Source of the DNA: Solirubrobacter sp963798325
GTDB taxonomy: Bacteria; Actinomycetota; Thermoleophilia; Solirubrobacterales; Solirubrobacteraceae
Length of the DNA stretch: 64,000 nucleotides
Reading direction: 5' to 3'
Assembly (NCBI GenBank): GCA_963798325.1
Contig: CAWCSS010000002.1
Location: 62,001-126,000 of the forward strand
The notes below the pieces were generated by a model. The model worked only from the letters and a program-made list of their open reading frames with translations. It ran no database searches and was not told the origin of the DNA. Below, piece after piece: positions 31,285 through 40,165 of this stretch. The position numbers were made by a program, and so were the translations under genes. Each line of letters begins with the position of its first letter. Position 1 is the first letter of the stretch.

Positions 31285-33612
31285 CGCCCAAGCGCCGCGA
31301 GCACGTGGTCGCAGATCGCGTCCGGCGCCAGCCGGGTGTCCTCGAGCGCGGCGCGCAACCGCTCCAGCCCGACGTCGATCGGGTGCGTGCGGTCCTCGAT
31401 CAGCCCGTCGGTGTAGAGCACCACCGCGGCCCCGGGCGGGAGCTCGACCACGTGCCGCTCGTAGTCGGTGGCCCCGGCGCCCAGCGGCGGGCCGGGCCGG
31501 GCGCCGGCGAACGCCGCGGGCCCGTCGACGGGAACGATCAAGCGGCGGGAGGTGGCCCGCCAGGGCGAACGTCAGCCGCCGCGACGCCGGGTCATAGACG
31601 GCGGCGATCACGGTCGCCATCGGCAGGTCCAGCAGCGCGGAGGCGCGGATGCTCAGATGGGCGAGGACGCGGTCCGGCGGGTCGCCGTCGTAGGCGTAGG
31701 CGGCGACCACCGCGCGCAACTGGCCCATTCGCGCGGCGGCCTGGGCGCCGTGGCCCATCACGTCGCCGATCACGAGCAGCAGCCGGCCGTCCGCGAGCGG
31801 ATGGGCGAGGTAGAAGTCGCCGCCGACGTCGCGCCCGCCGGTCCCGGGCAGGTAGCGCGCGGCGAGCTCGATCCCGGGCAGCTCCGGCAGGCCGACGGGC
31901 AGCAGCGAGCGCTGCAGCGTCAACGCCAGCCGCCGCTCGGCGGCGTAGAGGACGGCGTTGTCGAGCGCCGCGCCGGCACGGGCCGCGAGCTCCACCAGCA
32001 GGTCGAGCTCGCTCGTCACCGGGTCCAGCACGACGATCGCGCCGAGGGTGCGCCCGCGCGAGACGAGCGGCAACGCCAGCGCGGGCCGATCGCCCAGCGG
32101 CTCGGCCAGCTCGGCGGCGCGCAGCTCGCGAGCGGCGCTGAGCGCGGAGGCGTCGACGCGCGACCCGGTCAGCGACGGATGCGCGACCACGCCGGCGTCG
32201 CGCGCCGACGGCACGACGCGCGCGATGGTGAAGCCCTCGCCGGTGCCGTCCTCGCGCCGGACGCTCTCGGCGAGCGCGAGCACCACGCCGTCGCCGAACC
32301 CGTTGAGGATCACGTCGCTGATGATCTCCAGCAGCTCGTCGACCTCGAGCGTTCCGGCGAACCTCGCGCTCGCGGCGCTGAGGATCTGCAGCCGGCCGGT
32401 GGCGGCGCCGCTGGCCGCCAGGGCGTCCTCGCGCTCGCCCGCGAGCCGCGCCAGGTCCTGCTCGGCGCGCACGCGGTCGGTGATGTCGTGGAAGTAGACG
32501 CTGATGCCGTCGCCGGTCGGGGTCGCGCGGACGTCGAACCAGGTCTCCAGCGGCGGGAAGAATTGCTGGAAGCTCACCGCGCGGTTCTCGTCCATCGCGG
32601 CCCGGTAGTTGGTGTCGGACTCGGTGCCGACCGCCTCGGGGAACTCGTCCCAGATCACGCGGCCGACGAGCTCCGCGCGCGTACGGCCGAGGATCCGCTC
32701 CGCCGCGGCGTTCATGTAGGCGAACCGCCAGCCGTGATCGAGCGTGAGGAACGCCGTGCTCATCGTCTCCAGGACGCGGCCCAGGTGCTCGGCGCTGTCG
32801 TGGACGAGCGTGGTGTCGTAGGCGGCGCCCAGCATCCGCGTCGGCTGCCCCTGCTCGTCGCACAGGACGCGCCCCCGCGCCGCCACCCAGCGCACGTCGC
32901 CGTTGGGATGCACGACCCGGTAGTCGGCCGTGTACTCGCCGCAGCGCTCGATGGCCTGGGCGATCGCGGCGTCGGTGCGCGCGCGGTCCTCGGGGTGCAG
33001 CCGCGCCGAGAAGCTGTCGATGTGCGGCACGTACTGCGCGGCGTCGTAGCCGAAGAGCTCCATCAGCCGGTCGTCCAAGTGCAGCGCGTTGGTCGTCAGG
33101 TTCCAGTCGAAGCTGCCGATGTTGGCGGCCGCGAACCCGAGATCCAGCCGCACCGTGCTCGACTCCAGCTCGGCGGCGAGCGCGCCGCGCTCGAGCTCGG
33201 CCGCGATCGCTCTCGCGAGCTCGCGCAGCACGTCGCGGTCGTGCGCCGTCCACTCGACGTGCTCGGCGTCGTAGACGCACAGCACGCCGATGCGCAGGCC
33301 GTCGATCTCGATCGTCGTGCCGAGGTAGGCGGCGATCGGGGCCTGCGGCTCCGGGCGTGCAGGCCGGCGAACGTCTGCGCGCACAGCGCGTCGGCGGGCG
33401 GGCGGCGCGGGGCGGGCGGCGTCAGCGGGACCTGCTCGTCGGTGAAGATCGAGACCTGCGCGTGGGCAGTGCCCAGCAACCGCGCACTCAGCGACGGCCA
33501 GGCGATCGACCGCCTCCCCGGGCGCCTCGGCCAGCACTCGGCGGGCGGCCTCGATCCGCTGCGGGTCATCCATGCCCGCGCGCACGACATCCGGCTCCAT
33601 TGGAGCGGCCAT
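31237..33612 (-). CDS. GAF-PAS-PAS-GAF-SpoIIE PP2C-type phosphatase (frame changes)
   Basis: Reconstructed as about 790 residues: N-terminal GAF (LLGTAHAQVSIFTDEQVPLT in one frame, PIAAYLGTTIEIDGLRIGVLCVYDAEHV in another), two PAS domains (FDWNLTTNALHLDDR; FAYMNAAAERILGRTRAEL), a GAF (LSAASARFAGTLEVDELL) and a SpoIIE/PP2C domain (GGDFYLA, VIGDVMGHGAQAA, VLYTDGLIEDR, ADDDIALLVLRH). Frame breaks are near 33488, 33360, 31541 and 31300. Such phosphatases dephosphorylate STAS anti-anti-sigma factors in response to a sensed signal. ATG 33612, 33600 or 33573 could each be the start. It separates the tocopherol-type genes but is on the other strand. Confidence 0.8.
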   Translation of the reverse strand: MAAPMEPDVVRAGMDDPQRIEAARRVLAEAPGEAVDRLAVAECAVAGHCPRAGLDLHRRAGPADAARPAPPARRRAVRADVRRPARPEPQAPIAAYLGTTIEIDGLRIGVLCVYDAEHVEWTAHDRDVLRELARAIAAELERGALAAELESSTVRLDLGFAAANIGSFDWNLTTNALHLDDRLMELFGYDAAQYVPHIDSFSARLHPEDRARTDAAIAQAIERCGEYTADYRVVHPNGDVRWVAARGRVLCDEQGQPTRMLGAAYDTTLVHDSAEHLGRVLETMSTAFLTLDHGWRFAYMNAAAERILGRTRAELVGRVIWDEFPEAVGTESDTNYRAAMDENRAVSFQQFFPPLETWFDVRATPTGDGISVYFHDITDRVRAEQDLARLAGEREDALAASGAATGRLQILSAASARFAGTLEVDELLEIISDVILNGFGDGVVLALAESVRREDGTGEGFTIARVVPSARDAGVVAHPSLTGSRVDASALSAARELRAAELAEPLGDRPALALPLVSRGRTLGAIVVLDPVTSELDLLVELAARAGAALDNAVLYAAERRLALTLQRSLLPVGLPELPGIELAARYLPGTGGRDVGGDFYLAHPLADGRLLLVIGDVMGHGAQAAARMGQLRAVVAAYAYDGDPPDRVLAHLSIRASALLDLPMATVIAAVYDPASRRLTFALAGHLPPLDRSRRRARGVRRRPARPAAGRRGHRLRAARGRAPARGRGGALHRRADRGPHAPDRRRAGAVARRARGHPAGAGRDLRPRARGAWALAGADDDIALLVLRH

Positions 33613-33647
33613 TGTAGCGGGTCCCCGGATAGAGGGATCGCGTCGAT

Positions 33648-34183
33648 TTACGCGTCCTCGGCGCGGCTCGCGGCCAGCGCGAGCGGCTCGGCGCCGACCA
33701 GGCGCTCGAACGGCCCGACGATCGCCCAGACGGCCTTCAGGCGCAGGCGGGCGTGGGTGTCGATGGGTTGGACGCGGGCCTCGGAGAAGAACTCGGCGCG
33801 GCCGTCCTGGATGCGCGCTGACGCCCGTGGGCGAAGGCGACCCGGACCGTCCCCGGCTCGTCGAACGCGGCGAACGCTCGGGCGTCGTGCAGGCGCGGGT
33901 AGTCGCGGGCGAGCGTCCAGATCTTCCCGCACAGGCCCGAGACCAGGTGCGAGTCGGACTCGTCGAGCACGGTGAATGGGTAGGCGCGGAACAGCTCGTG
34001 GTAGGTCTGCTCGCCCTCGATCCCCGGAATCCGCCAGCCGACCAGCCGGCCGAGGCGGCGCGTCTCCTCCAGGCGGACGCTCTTCGCCGCCGCCCACAGC
34101 GCGGAGGGGGAGGCGTCGGCGGCGCGCCGGTGACGGGTGGTGACGGTCGCCTCGGGGAGCCACTGGTCCAACGCCTCGCTCAT
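33648..34183 (-). CDS. SRPBCC/DUF2867-like protein (one frame change)
   Basis: About 177 residues after joining two frames near 33820: MSEALDQWLPEATVTTRHRR through DEPGTVRVAFAH, then ARIQDGRAEFFSEARVQPID to the end. The pattern fits a helix-grip (START-like) hydrophobic-ligand-binding fold; function unknown. ATG 34183 lies 19 bp from the divergent methyltransferase ATG 34203, so both must share a very short control region. Confidence 0.55.
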
Positions 34184-34202
34184 CCCCGTATGGTGCCCAA
34201 CC

Positions 34203-35010
34203 ATGCGGCTGATTCAGCACAAGCGCGAGGCGTACTGGTTCTATCGGTTCCTGTCGCTGTGGTACGACCGCTGGGTCAACCCGCTCTTCTGGACGCCCGC
34301 GATGCGCGGCCTGGCGCTGGATGAGGCCCGTCTGGAGCCGGGCGTGACGGTGGTCGACGTCGGCGCCGGAACGGGCTTCACGACCGGCGGGCATCGTGGC
34401 GCGCGTGGACGCGGCGGCGGTGACGATGCTCGACCAGTCGCCGCATCAGCTCAAGCGCTCGCGCGCCAAGCCGGAGCTCGAGGCGTGCCCGCGCGTGCTC
34501 GGCGACGCGGAGAACCTGCCGTTCGCCGACGACGCGTTCGATCGCTACGTCTCGGCGGGCTCGATCGAGTACTGGCCGGACCCGCAGCGCGGGATCGCCG
34601 AGGCCTACCGCGTGACCCGCGCCGACGGTGTGGCGCTGGTCATCGGCCCGGTCCGCCCGGCCAACCGGGTCGCACGCGCGCTGGCCGAGGCCTGGATGCT
34701 CTTCCCGCCCGCAGTCGGACTACACCGCTGGATGGAGGAGGCCGGGTTCACCGACGTGCGGGTGCGGGCGCTGGCGCCGGACTGGTACCGCGACACCCGC
34801 GTGCCCTACGCGCTCGCCGTCAGCGGCGTCAAGCCCGCGCCCGGACCGTCCCCGGCCGCCCGCGCCGCGCCCGCCGAGGAGCCGCCGACCGGGCGGCTGC
34901 GGTTCGCCGCGCGGTTCGTCGCGGGCTCGGCCGCGGGAGCGGTGTTCGTGCCGATCGCGGCGGCGCTGGCCCTGCGCGCCCGCCGTGCGGAGAGGCGAGC
35001 CGCCGCGTGA
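34203..35010 (+). CDS. MPBQ/MSBQ methyltransferase, plant VTE3-like (one frame change)
   Basis: About 268 residues. From memory of plant VTE3 (APG1/IEP37), the similarity is continuous: RLIQHKREAYWFYRFLS, VVDVGAGTGFTT (SAM motif I), VTMLDQSPHQL, GDAENLPF, DRYVSAGSIEYWPDPQRGI, AEAYRV, WMLFP, WYR, SVxGVKP-like AVSGVKPAPG, and a C-terminal membrane anchor (FVAGSAAGAVFVPIAAALAL). VTE3 methylates 2-methyl-6-phytyl- or solanesyl-benzoquinol in tocopherol and plastoquinone synthesis. One extra G near 34388 splits the frame within motif I. The TGA overlaps the prenyltransferase GTG (GTGA). Confidence 0.85.
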
Positions 35011-35913
35011 CCGCCGCGGCCGTCTCCGCCACCGTGAACCCGTTCGTGGTTCTGTGGCGCTTCGCGCGGCCGCACACGATCATCGGCACGGCCCTCTCGG
35101 TCGTCGGGCTCTACGCGATCGCCGCCGCGCAGCCCGGCGCGGCGCCGGGTCTGCCCGACCTGCTGGCCACGTTGGTCGCAGCTCTGACGGTGAACATCGC
35201 GATCGTCGGGGTCAACCAGGTGACCGACGTCGAGATCGACCGGGTCAACAAGCCGTTCCTGCCGATCGCGGCGGGTGACCTCTCGCTGGGCGCCGCGAAG
35301 GCCATCGTCGTGGTGTGTTCGATCGTCCCGTTGGCCATGGCGGTCACGCAGGGGTGGGTCGAGACGGTCGCGGTGGCGGCGGCCCTGGCGGTCGGCGCGG
35401 CCTACTCGCTGCCGCCGCTGCGGCTCAAGCGCTTCCCGGTCGCCGCCTCGCTGTGCATCAGCGGCGTGCGCTCGGTGGTGGTCAATCTCGGCGTGTATTG
35501 GCACTTTGCGGGGCAGATCGACCCGGCGGTGTGGGCGCTGTGCCTGTTCGTGCTCCCGTTCAGCCTCGCGATCGCGATCCTCAAGGACGTTCCGGACATC
35601 GAGGGCGACCGTCGCTACGCGATCCGGACGTTCACCGTGCGCCTCGGTCCCGAGCCCGTTTTCCGGCTCGGGATGGCGGCGCTTTTGACGGCCTACGCAG
35701 GCATGATCCTGATCGCGCCGTTTGTCTTGCGTGACAGCGTCAACCCGTAGGTGCTGGCGGGTGGACACGCCGCCGCGGTGGTGGTGCTGCTGTGGCTGGG
35801 CAAGAAGCGCAAACCCGCGCTATCACACCAAATTCACGCGGTTCTACATGCGCGTGTGGGCGCTCTTTTTCCTGGAGTACATCCTTGTCCCGGTGGCCTG
35901 CCTGGCTACATGA
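35007..35913 (+). CDS. Homogentisate prenyltransferase (VTE2/HPT-like), interrupted
   Basis: About 300 residues, UbiA superfamily, eight or nine membrane helices. RFARPHTIIGTALS, the first Asp motif NQVTDVEIDRVNKPFLPIAAG and the second KDVPDIEGDRRYAIRT fit homogentisate phytyl/geranylgeranyl transferases better than MenA, UbiA or chlorophyll synthase. The frame meets a TAG at 35748, continues in the same frame (VLAGGHAAAVVVLLWLGKK), then needs removal of one A near 35813 to read NPRYHTKFTRFYMRVWALFFLEYILVP, the family's C-terminus, ending at TGA 35911. Translationally coupled to the methyltransferase. Interrupted by real mutation or by sequence errors. Confidence 0.82.
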
Positions 35914-35965
35914 TCAGGTTCGACGTCAGGTCGGAAACCTTTGCGCACGGTTGGCCCAAGAGGCG

Positions 35966-35994
35966 TGGACAACCCTCCACAGGGCCGGTAGGTT
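35966..35994 (+). promoter_or_regulatory. Candidate SigA-type promoter
   Basis: TGGACA (35966-35971), 17-bp spacer, TAGGTT (35989-35994). The predicted transcript start would fall within a few bases of ATG 36003, giving a nearly leaderless message for the 65-residue gene. Sequence match only. Confidence 0.35.
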
Positions 35995-36002
35995 TGTCGG
36001 CA

Positions 36003-36200
36003 ATGTCGATTGCCCATGAGGCGGATCAGCAACCGCGCTCGGGTCGTCCTTCCGCGACTCCGTCACCGCGCTTCGTCAGGGCGTCCGAGCCCAACACCAT
36101 CACGGCCTCCCAAGCGCGCGCCGCACGTCGGCGGGAGGCCCGGCGTGACGAGCAAGCCGTAGCCGCCTGGCTGCGCGAGATCGCCACGCGGCCACGTTGA
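36003..36200 (+). CDS. Small basic hypothetical protein
   Basis: 65 residues, rich in Arg and Ala, with a helical C-terminal half (ASQARAARRREARRDEQAVAAWLREI). No known domain. A promoter-like pair lies just upstream and a strong hairpin just downstream (36203), which together support a separate transcription unit. Could be a small DNA- or RNA-binding protein, but that is a guess from charge alone. Confidence 0.45.
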   Translation: MSIAHEADQQPRSGRPSATPSPRFVRASEPNTITASQARAARRREARRDEQAVAAWLREIATRPR

Positions 36201-36202
36201 TA

Positions 36203-36234
36203 CCAGGACGCCGCTTTGCGCGGCGGCGTCCTGG
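36203..36234 (+). terminator. Strong hairpin after the small gene
   Basis: CCAGGACGCCGC (36203-36214) and GCGGCGTCCTGG (36223-36234) pair perfectly over 12 bp with an 8-nt loop, 2 bp after the stop of the 65-residue gene. No U tract. It separates the tocopherol-type segment from tal. Confidence 0.65.
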
Positions 36235-36351
36235 CTTCACCGCCGTTATCACCGCCGTCGCATTGGGGAGTGTCAGATGTAACGTCGTCCGAGGTCCGGG
36301 CTTTCCCGGACGGAGGCCGACACAGCATTTTCCCCTTTGAAAGGACCGCTC

Positions 36352-37460
36352 ATGAGCACCCCCCTCCAGCAGCTCGCTGAGCACGGCCAGAGCGTGTGGA
36401 TCGACTATCTCTCGCGCCGTTTCGTGAAGGACGGCGACCTGAAGGGACTGGTCGCGGACGGCGTGGTCGGCGTGACGTCGAACCCGACGATCTTCCAGGG
36501 CGCGATCGCCGAAGGTGACGCCTACGACGAGCAGATCCGCGAGCTCAGCGCCGAGCACGACGATCCCAAGGCGATCTTCTGGCTGCTGGCCAAGGACGAC
36601 ATCCGCGACGCCTGCGACATCCTGCGCCCGGTCTTCGACGAAGGCAAGGGCAAGGACGGCTGGGTGTCACTGGAGGTCGACCCGAACCTCGCGCACGACA
36701 CCGAGGCGCACCAAGTCCGAGGCCGCGCCGGCTGCACGAGCTCGTCGACCGCCCGAACCTGTTCATCAAGATCCCCGCGACGGTCGAGGGCCTCAAAGCG
36801 ATCGAGGACACGATCGCCGTCGGCATCCCGGTCAACGTCACGCTGATCTTCTCGCTCGAGCGTCACCGCAAGGTCGCCGAGGCCTACGTCGCCGGCGTCA
36901 AGCGCTGGGTCAAGGGCGGCGGTGACCCGAAGCAGGTCGCGTCGGTCGCCTCCTTCTTCGTCTCGCGCGTCGACACCGAGGCCGACAAGCGCCTCGAGGA
37001 GCTCCACGGCAACCACGAGCTGATGGGCAAGCTCGCGATCGCCAACGCCAAGCTCGCCTACCAGAACTACCAGGAGGTCTTCATGGACCCGGAGTGGAAG
37101 GAACTGGAGGCCAAGGGCGCGAGCAGGCAGCGCTGCCTGTGGGCGTCGACCGGGCGTCAAGAACCCGGCCTACAAGGACACGGTCTACGTCGAGGAGCTC
37201 GTCGGGCCCGACACCGTGAACACGATGCCGCGCGAGCTCGTCGAGGCGGTGCAGGACCACGGCCGAGATCCGCGAGAACGCGCTGCTCGAGGACCCGGAG
37301 GGGGCGAGCAGGATCCTCGATGCCTACGAGGCCGCGGGCGTCTCCTACGACGACGTCGACGCAGACGCTCGAGCGCGAGGGCGTGGAGAAGTTCGCGAAG
37401 TCCTTCTCCGATCTGATCGAGGGCCTGGAGTCCAAGCTCAAGACGCTGGTGGCCGCGTGA
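36352..37460 (+). CDS. tal: Transaldolase (several frame changes)
   Basis: Reconstructed as about 368 residues, the length of actinobacterial Tal. DYLSRRFVKDGDLKGLV and GVTSNPTIFQGAI at the N-terminus, LFIKIPATVEGLKAI with the Schiff-base lysine, PVNVTLIFS, FFVSRVDTEAD, and the C-terminal DLIEGLESKLKTLV. Non-oxidative pentose phosphate pathway: moves dihydroxyacetone units between sedoheptulose-7-P and glyceraldehyde-3-P. Apparent single-base insertions near 36708, 36732, 37154, 37265 and 37359. AAAGGA lies 6 nt before ATG 36352. Overlaps tkt (TGATG). Confidence 0.93.
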
Positions 37461-39298
37461 TGGCACACGACTCCGACTGGCGCCGCGAGCTCGGCCAGCA
37501 ACTGCGCGTGGACGGGATCCGCGCGACGGCCGCGGCCGGCTCGGGCCACCCGACCTCCTCGATGTCCGCGTCGGACCTGATGGCCGTCCTGCTCGACGGG
37601 CATCTGCGGCTCGACTACTCCGAACCCGGACAACCCGGCGAACGACCACCTGATCTTCTCCAAGGGTCACGCGTCGCCGCTGTACTACGCGATCCTGAAG
37701 GCCGTCGGCGCGATCGACGACGAGGAGCTGCTGACCTTCCGCAAGCTCGGCTCGCGGCTGGAGGGGCACCCGACGCCCGCGGATCCCGCCGACCGACGTC
37801 GCCACCGGCTCGCTCGGCCAGGGCCTGCCGATCGGCGTCGGCGTGGCGATGGCCGGCCGCTCGCTGGACAAGCTGCCCTACCGCGTGTGGGTGCTCTGCG
37901 GCGACTGCGAGATGGCCGAGGGCTCGATGTGGGAGGCCTTCCAGCACGCCGGCTGGGAGCAGCTCGACAACCTCGTCGCGATCATCGACGTCAACCGCCT
38001 CGGCCAGACGCGCGAGACGATGCTCGGCTGGGACCTCGACGGCTACGTCGGCGCATCGAGGCCTTCGGCTGGAAGGCGATCGCCATCGACGGCCACGACG
38101 TCGACGCCATCGAGGCCGCCTACGCCGAGGCCGAGGCGACCACCGGCCAGCCCGTCGCGATCGTCGCCCAGACCAAGAAGGGCAAGGGCGTCAAGGCGGT
38201 CGAGGACCAGCCCGGCAAGCACGGCAAGCCGCTCGACGATCCCGAGGCGGCGATCGAGGAGCTCGGCGGCGAGCGCGACGCTGACCGTCGAGGTGGCCAG
38301 CCCGACCGGCGGTGACGTCCACGTCTTCGAGACCTCCGGCGGCGGCCTGCCGACCTACGAGCTCGGCGACGAGGTGGCGACCCGCAAGGCCTACGGCGAG
38401 TCGATCGCCGCGCTGGCGCGACATCCGCGGCGACGTCGTCGCGCTCGACGGCGAGGTCTCGAACTCGACGCACTCCGAGGACTTCCGCAAGGCGCACCCG
38501 GACCGCTACTTCGAGATGTTCATCGCCGAGCAGCAGCTCGTCGCCGCGGCGATCGGCATGCAGGTGCGCGGCTGGACGCCGTTCGTGTCCACCTTCGCCG
38601 CGTTCCTCTCGCGCGCCTACGACTTCGTCCGCATGGGCGCGATCTCGCGCGCGAAGCTGACCCTGAGCGGCTCCCACGCGGGCGTCTCGATCGGCGAGGA
38701 CGGCCCGTCCCAGATGGCCCTGGAGGACATCGCCTCCTTCCGCGCCATCCACGGCTCGACCGTCCTGCACCCGAGCGACGCCAACCAGACGGCCAAGCTC
38801 GTCGCCGCCCTGGCCGACCGCGACGGCATCTCCTTCCTGCGCACCCTGCGCGGCAAGACCCCGGTCCGCACCGCCCCCGACGAGCCGGTCTCGATCGGTG
38901 GCTCCCGGATCGCCCACGAGGGCGACGACGTGGCCATCATCGCCTGCGGCATCACGCTCGACGAGGCGGTCAAGGCCGCCGAGCGCCTCGCCGACGGCGG
39001 CATCAACGCCCGCGTGCTCGACGCCTACTCGATCAAGCCGATCGACGCCGACGCCGTCCGCGCCGCCGCCCGCGACTGCGGAGCGATCGTCACCGTCGAG
39101 GACCACTGGCCCGAGGGCGGCCTCGGCGACGCCGTCCTGGAGGCGCTGGCCGACGGCGACATCCACGCGCACGTGGTCAAGCTCGCGGTGCGCGAGATGC
39201 CGACCTCGGGCACGCCCGAGGAGCTGCTCCACGGCGCGGGCATCGACGCGGACGCGATCGCCGACGCGGCCTCGAAGCTGGTGGCCGCTCCGGCCTGA
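37460..39298 (+). CDS. tkt: Transketolase (several frame changes)
   Basis: About 610 residues after joining frames; rather short for the family, as in two-part or archaeal-type transketolases. AAGSGHPTSSMSASDLMA carries the catalytic His; the TPP motif is CGDCEMAEGSMWEAFQHAGW...IDVNRLGQ; FIAEQQLVAAAIGM holds the Glu that activates TPP; SHAGVSIGEDGPSQMALED and the C-terminal domain follow. Frame breaks near 37631, 37785, 38054, 38280 and 38419. Transfers two-carbon units between sugar phosphates; forms an operon with tal. Confidence 0.93.
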
Positions 39299-39706
39299 GT
39301 GTTGCTCGACGCGGTCCGCTCGTTACGGCGAGCGGATCGCCTCGCGGCCGTCAAGGGCGCCGCTCGCGCCGGTTGACTGCCGCGACCGACCGCTGATGGG
39401 CTGGTCAAGGAGGCTCCGCCAGGGGTGCCCTCCGAGGGAGGGCCACCCGGCACAACGGCGAGCGCGTGACGTTTGCTCGCAGAGGGACGTTCGTCACTCT
39501 CTCGCGGTCGCGAGCGGCCGTCGCCGGCTCGCAGCCGCTTCGTCCGCCGCGCCGGCGCGAAGACGTCCGCCCGTGCGCACACCGGCGCCAGCCGGTCCTC
39601 ACTGCCCCGTAAGCAGGCCGCGGCCAGGCGGGTCAAGCGTGCCACCCGCAACCGAGCAGCGCCGCAAACGGGCGCGCTTGACGCGACCGCCGCGGTCTGC
39701 TCGCAG
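39299..39706. other. Intergenic region with hairpins, no gene
   Basis: 408 bp between convergent tkt and the DUF1579-like gene. I see no coding frame with convincing composition. It contains a hairpin CCCTCC/GGAGGG at 39428-39442, a perfect CTCGCG-GT-CGCGAG palindrome at 39501-39514, and the 78-bp dispersed element at 39618. Probably terminators; a structured RNA is possible. Confidence 0.6.
39618..39695. repeat. 78-bp dispersed element, copy A
   Basis: Bounded by CCGCGG at both ends and containing inward-facing GTCAAGCG and CGCTTGAC, so it can form an interrupted stem. The left half (GCGGCCAG-CGGGTCAAGCG) and the right half (CGCGCTTGACGC) recur at 59770-59846 with the same length and order. 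Both copies lie between convergent genes. Confidence 0.7.
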
Positions 39707-40165
39707 TTAAACGCGAGTCAGCCGCATCGTCCAGTTCAGGATCCACGTCTCACCGTCGTCGAACGAGAACGACTGGTCCCACCGGGCCGACGACGCCGTG
39801 ATCTCCGACCAGTCGAAGCGCATCCGGATCGGGATGCCCTCCAGCACGTCGGCGGTCTCGAAGCGTGCGGTCCCGTCCGGGGCGAACCGGCCCTCGACCG
39901 GTGGGTCCAGGCGGCCCGGGCGGGCCGTGGAGGACCACCAGATCCGCCAGGTGTCTCGCGCCGGGTCGTACAGGCGCAGGGAGAAGCCCTCGTAGTCGTC
40001 GGTGTGGAAGTGGTCGAGGTTGCCGACGCCGCCGAGCATCGCTTCGGCGTCCGAGGTCGCCTCGAACTCCTCCCACTCGTCGCAGGCGGGGTCCAGCGTG
40101 TTGACGAGCCGGCGGTTGGCGACGCGCCAGTGGCCCGGCAGGAAGTCGAAGTCGGTCGCTCCCAT
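39707..40165 (-). CDS. DUF1579-like / lipocalin-type hypothetical protein
   Basis: 152 residues. FDFLPGHWRVANRRL at the N-terminus is the (F/W)xxLxGxW start of DUF1579 and related calycin-like proteins; WRIWWSS, RFAPDGTARFE and WDQSFSFDDGETWILNWTM continue the beta-barrel pattern. No signal peptide. ATG overlaps the upstream gene's stop (TGATG). Function unknown; probably controlled with its partner by the divergent WYL regulator. Confidence 0.7.
   Translation of the reverse strand: MGATDFDFLPGHWRVANRRLVNTLDPACDEWEEFEATSDAEAMLGGVGNLDHFHTDDYEGFSLRLYDPARDTWRIWWSSTARPGRLDPPVEGRFAPDGTARFETADVLEGIPIRMRFDWSEITASSARWDQSFSFDDGETWILNWTMRLTRV

Noticed and set aside
31237..33612. SpoIIE gene as part of the tocopherol-type pathway
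   Set aside because: Opposite strand, clear partner-switch domain set and no link to quinone chemistry; treated as a neighbour only.
35748..35750. TAG as pyrrolysine or programmed readthrough site
   Set aside because: No pyl genes or stimulatory structure seen, and the region is rich in other sequence faults.
39299..39706. tRNA or rRNA fragment
   Set aside because: No cloverleaf with a TTCRA T-loop and no rRNA signature could be placed on the hairpins.
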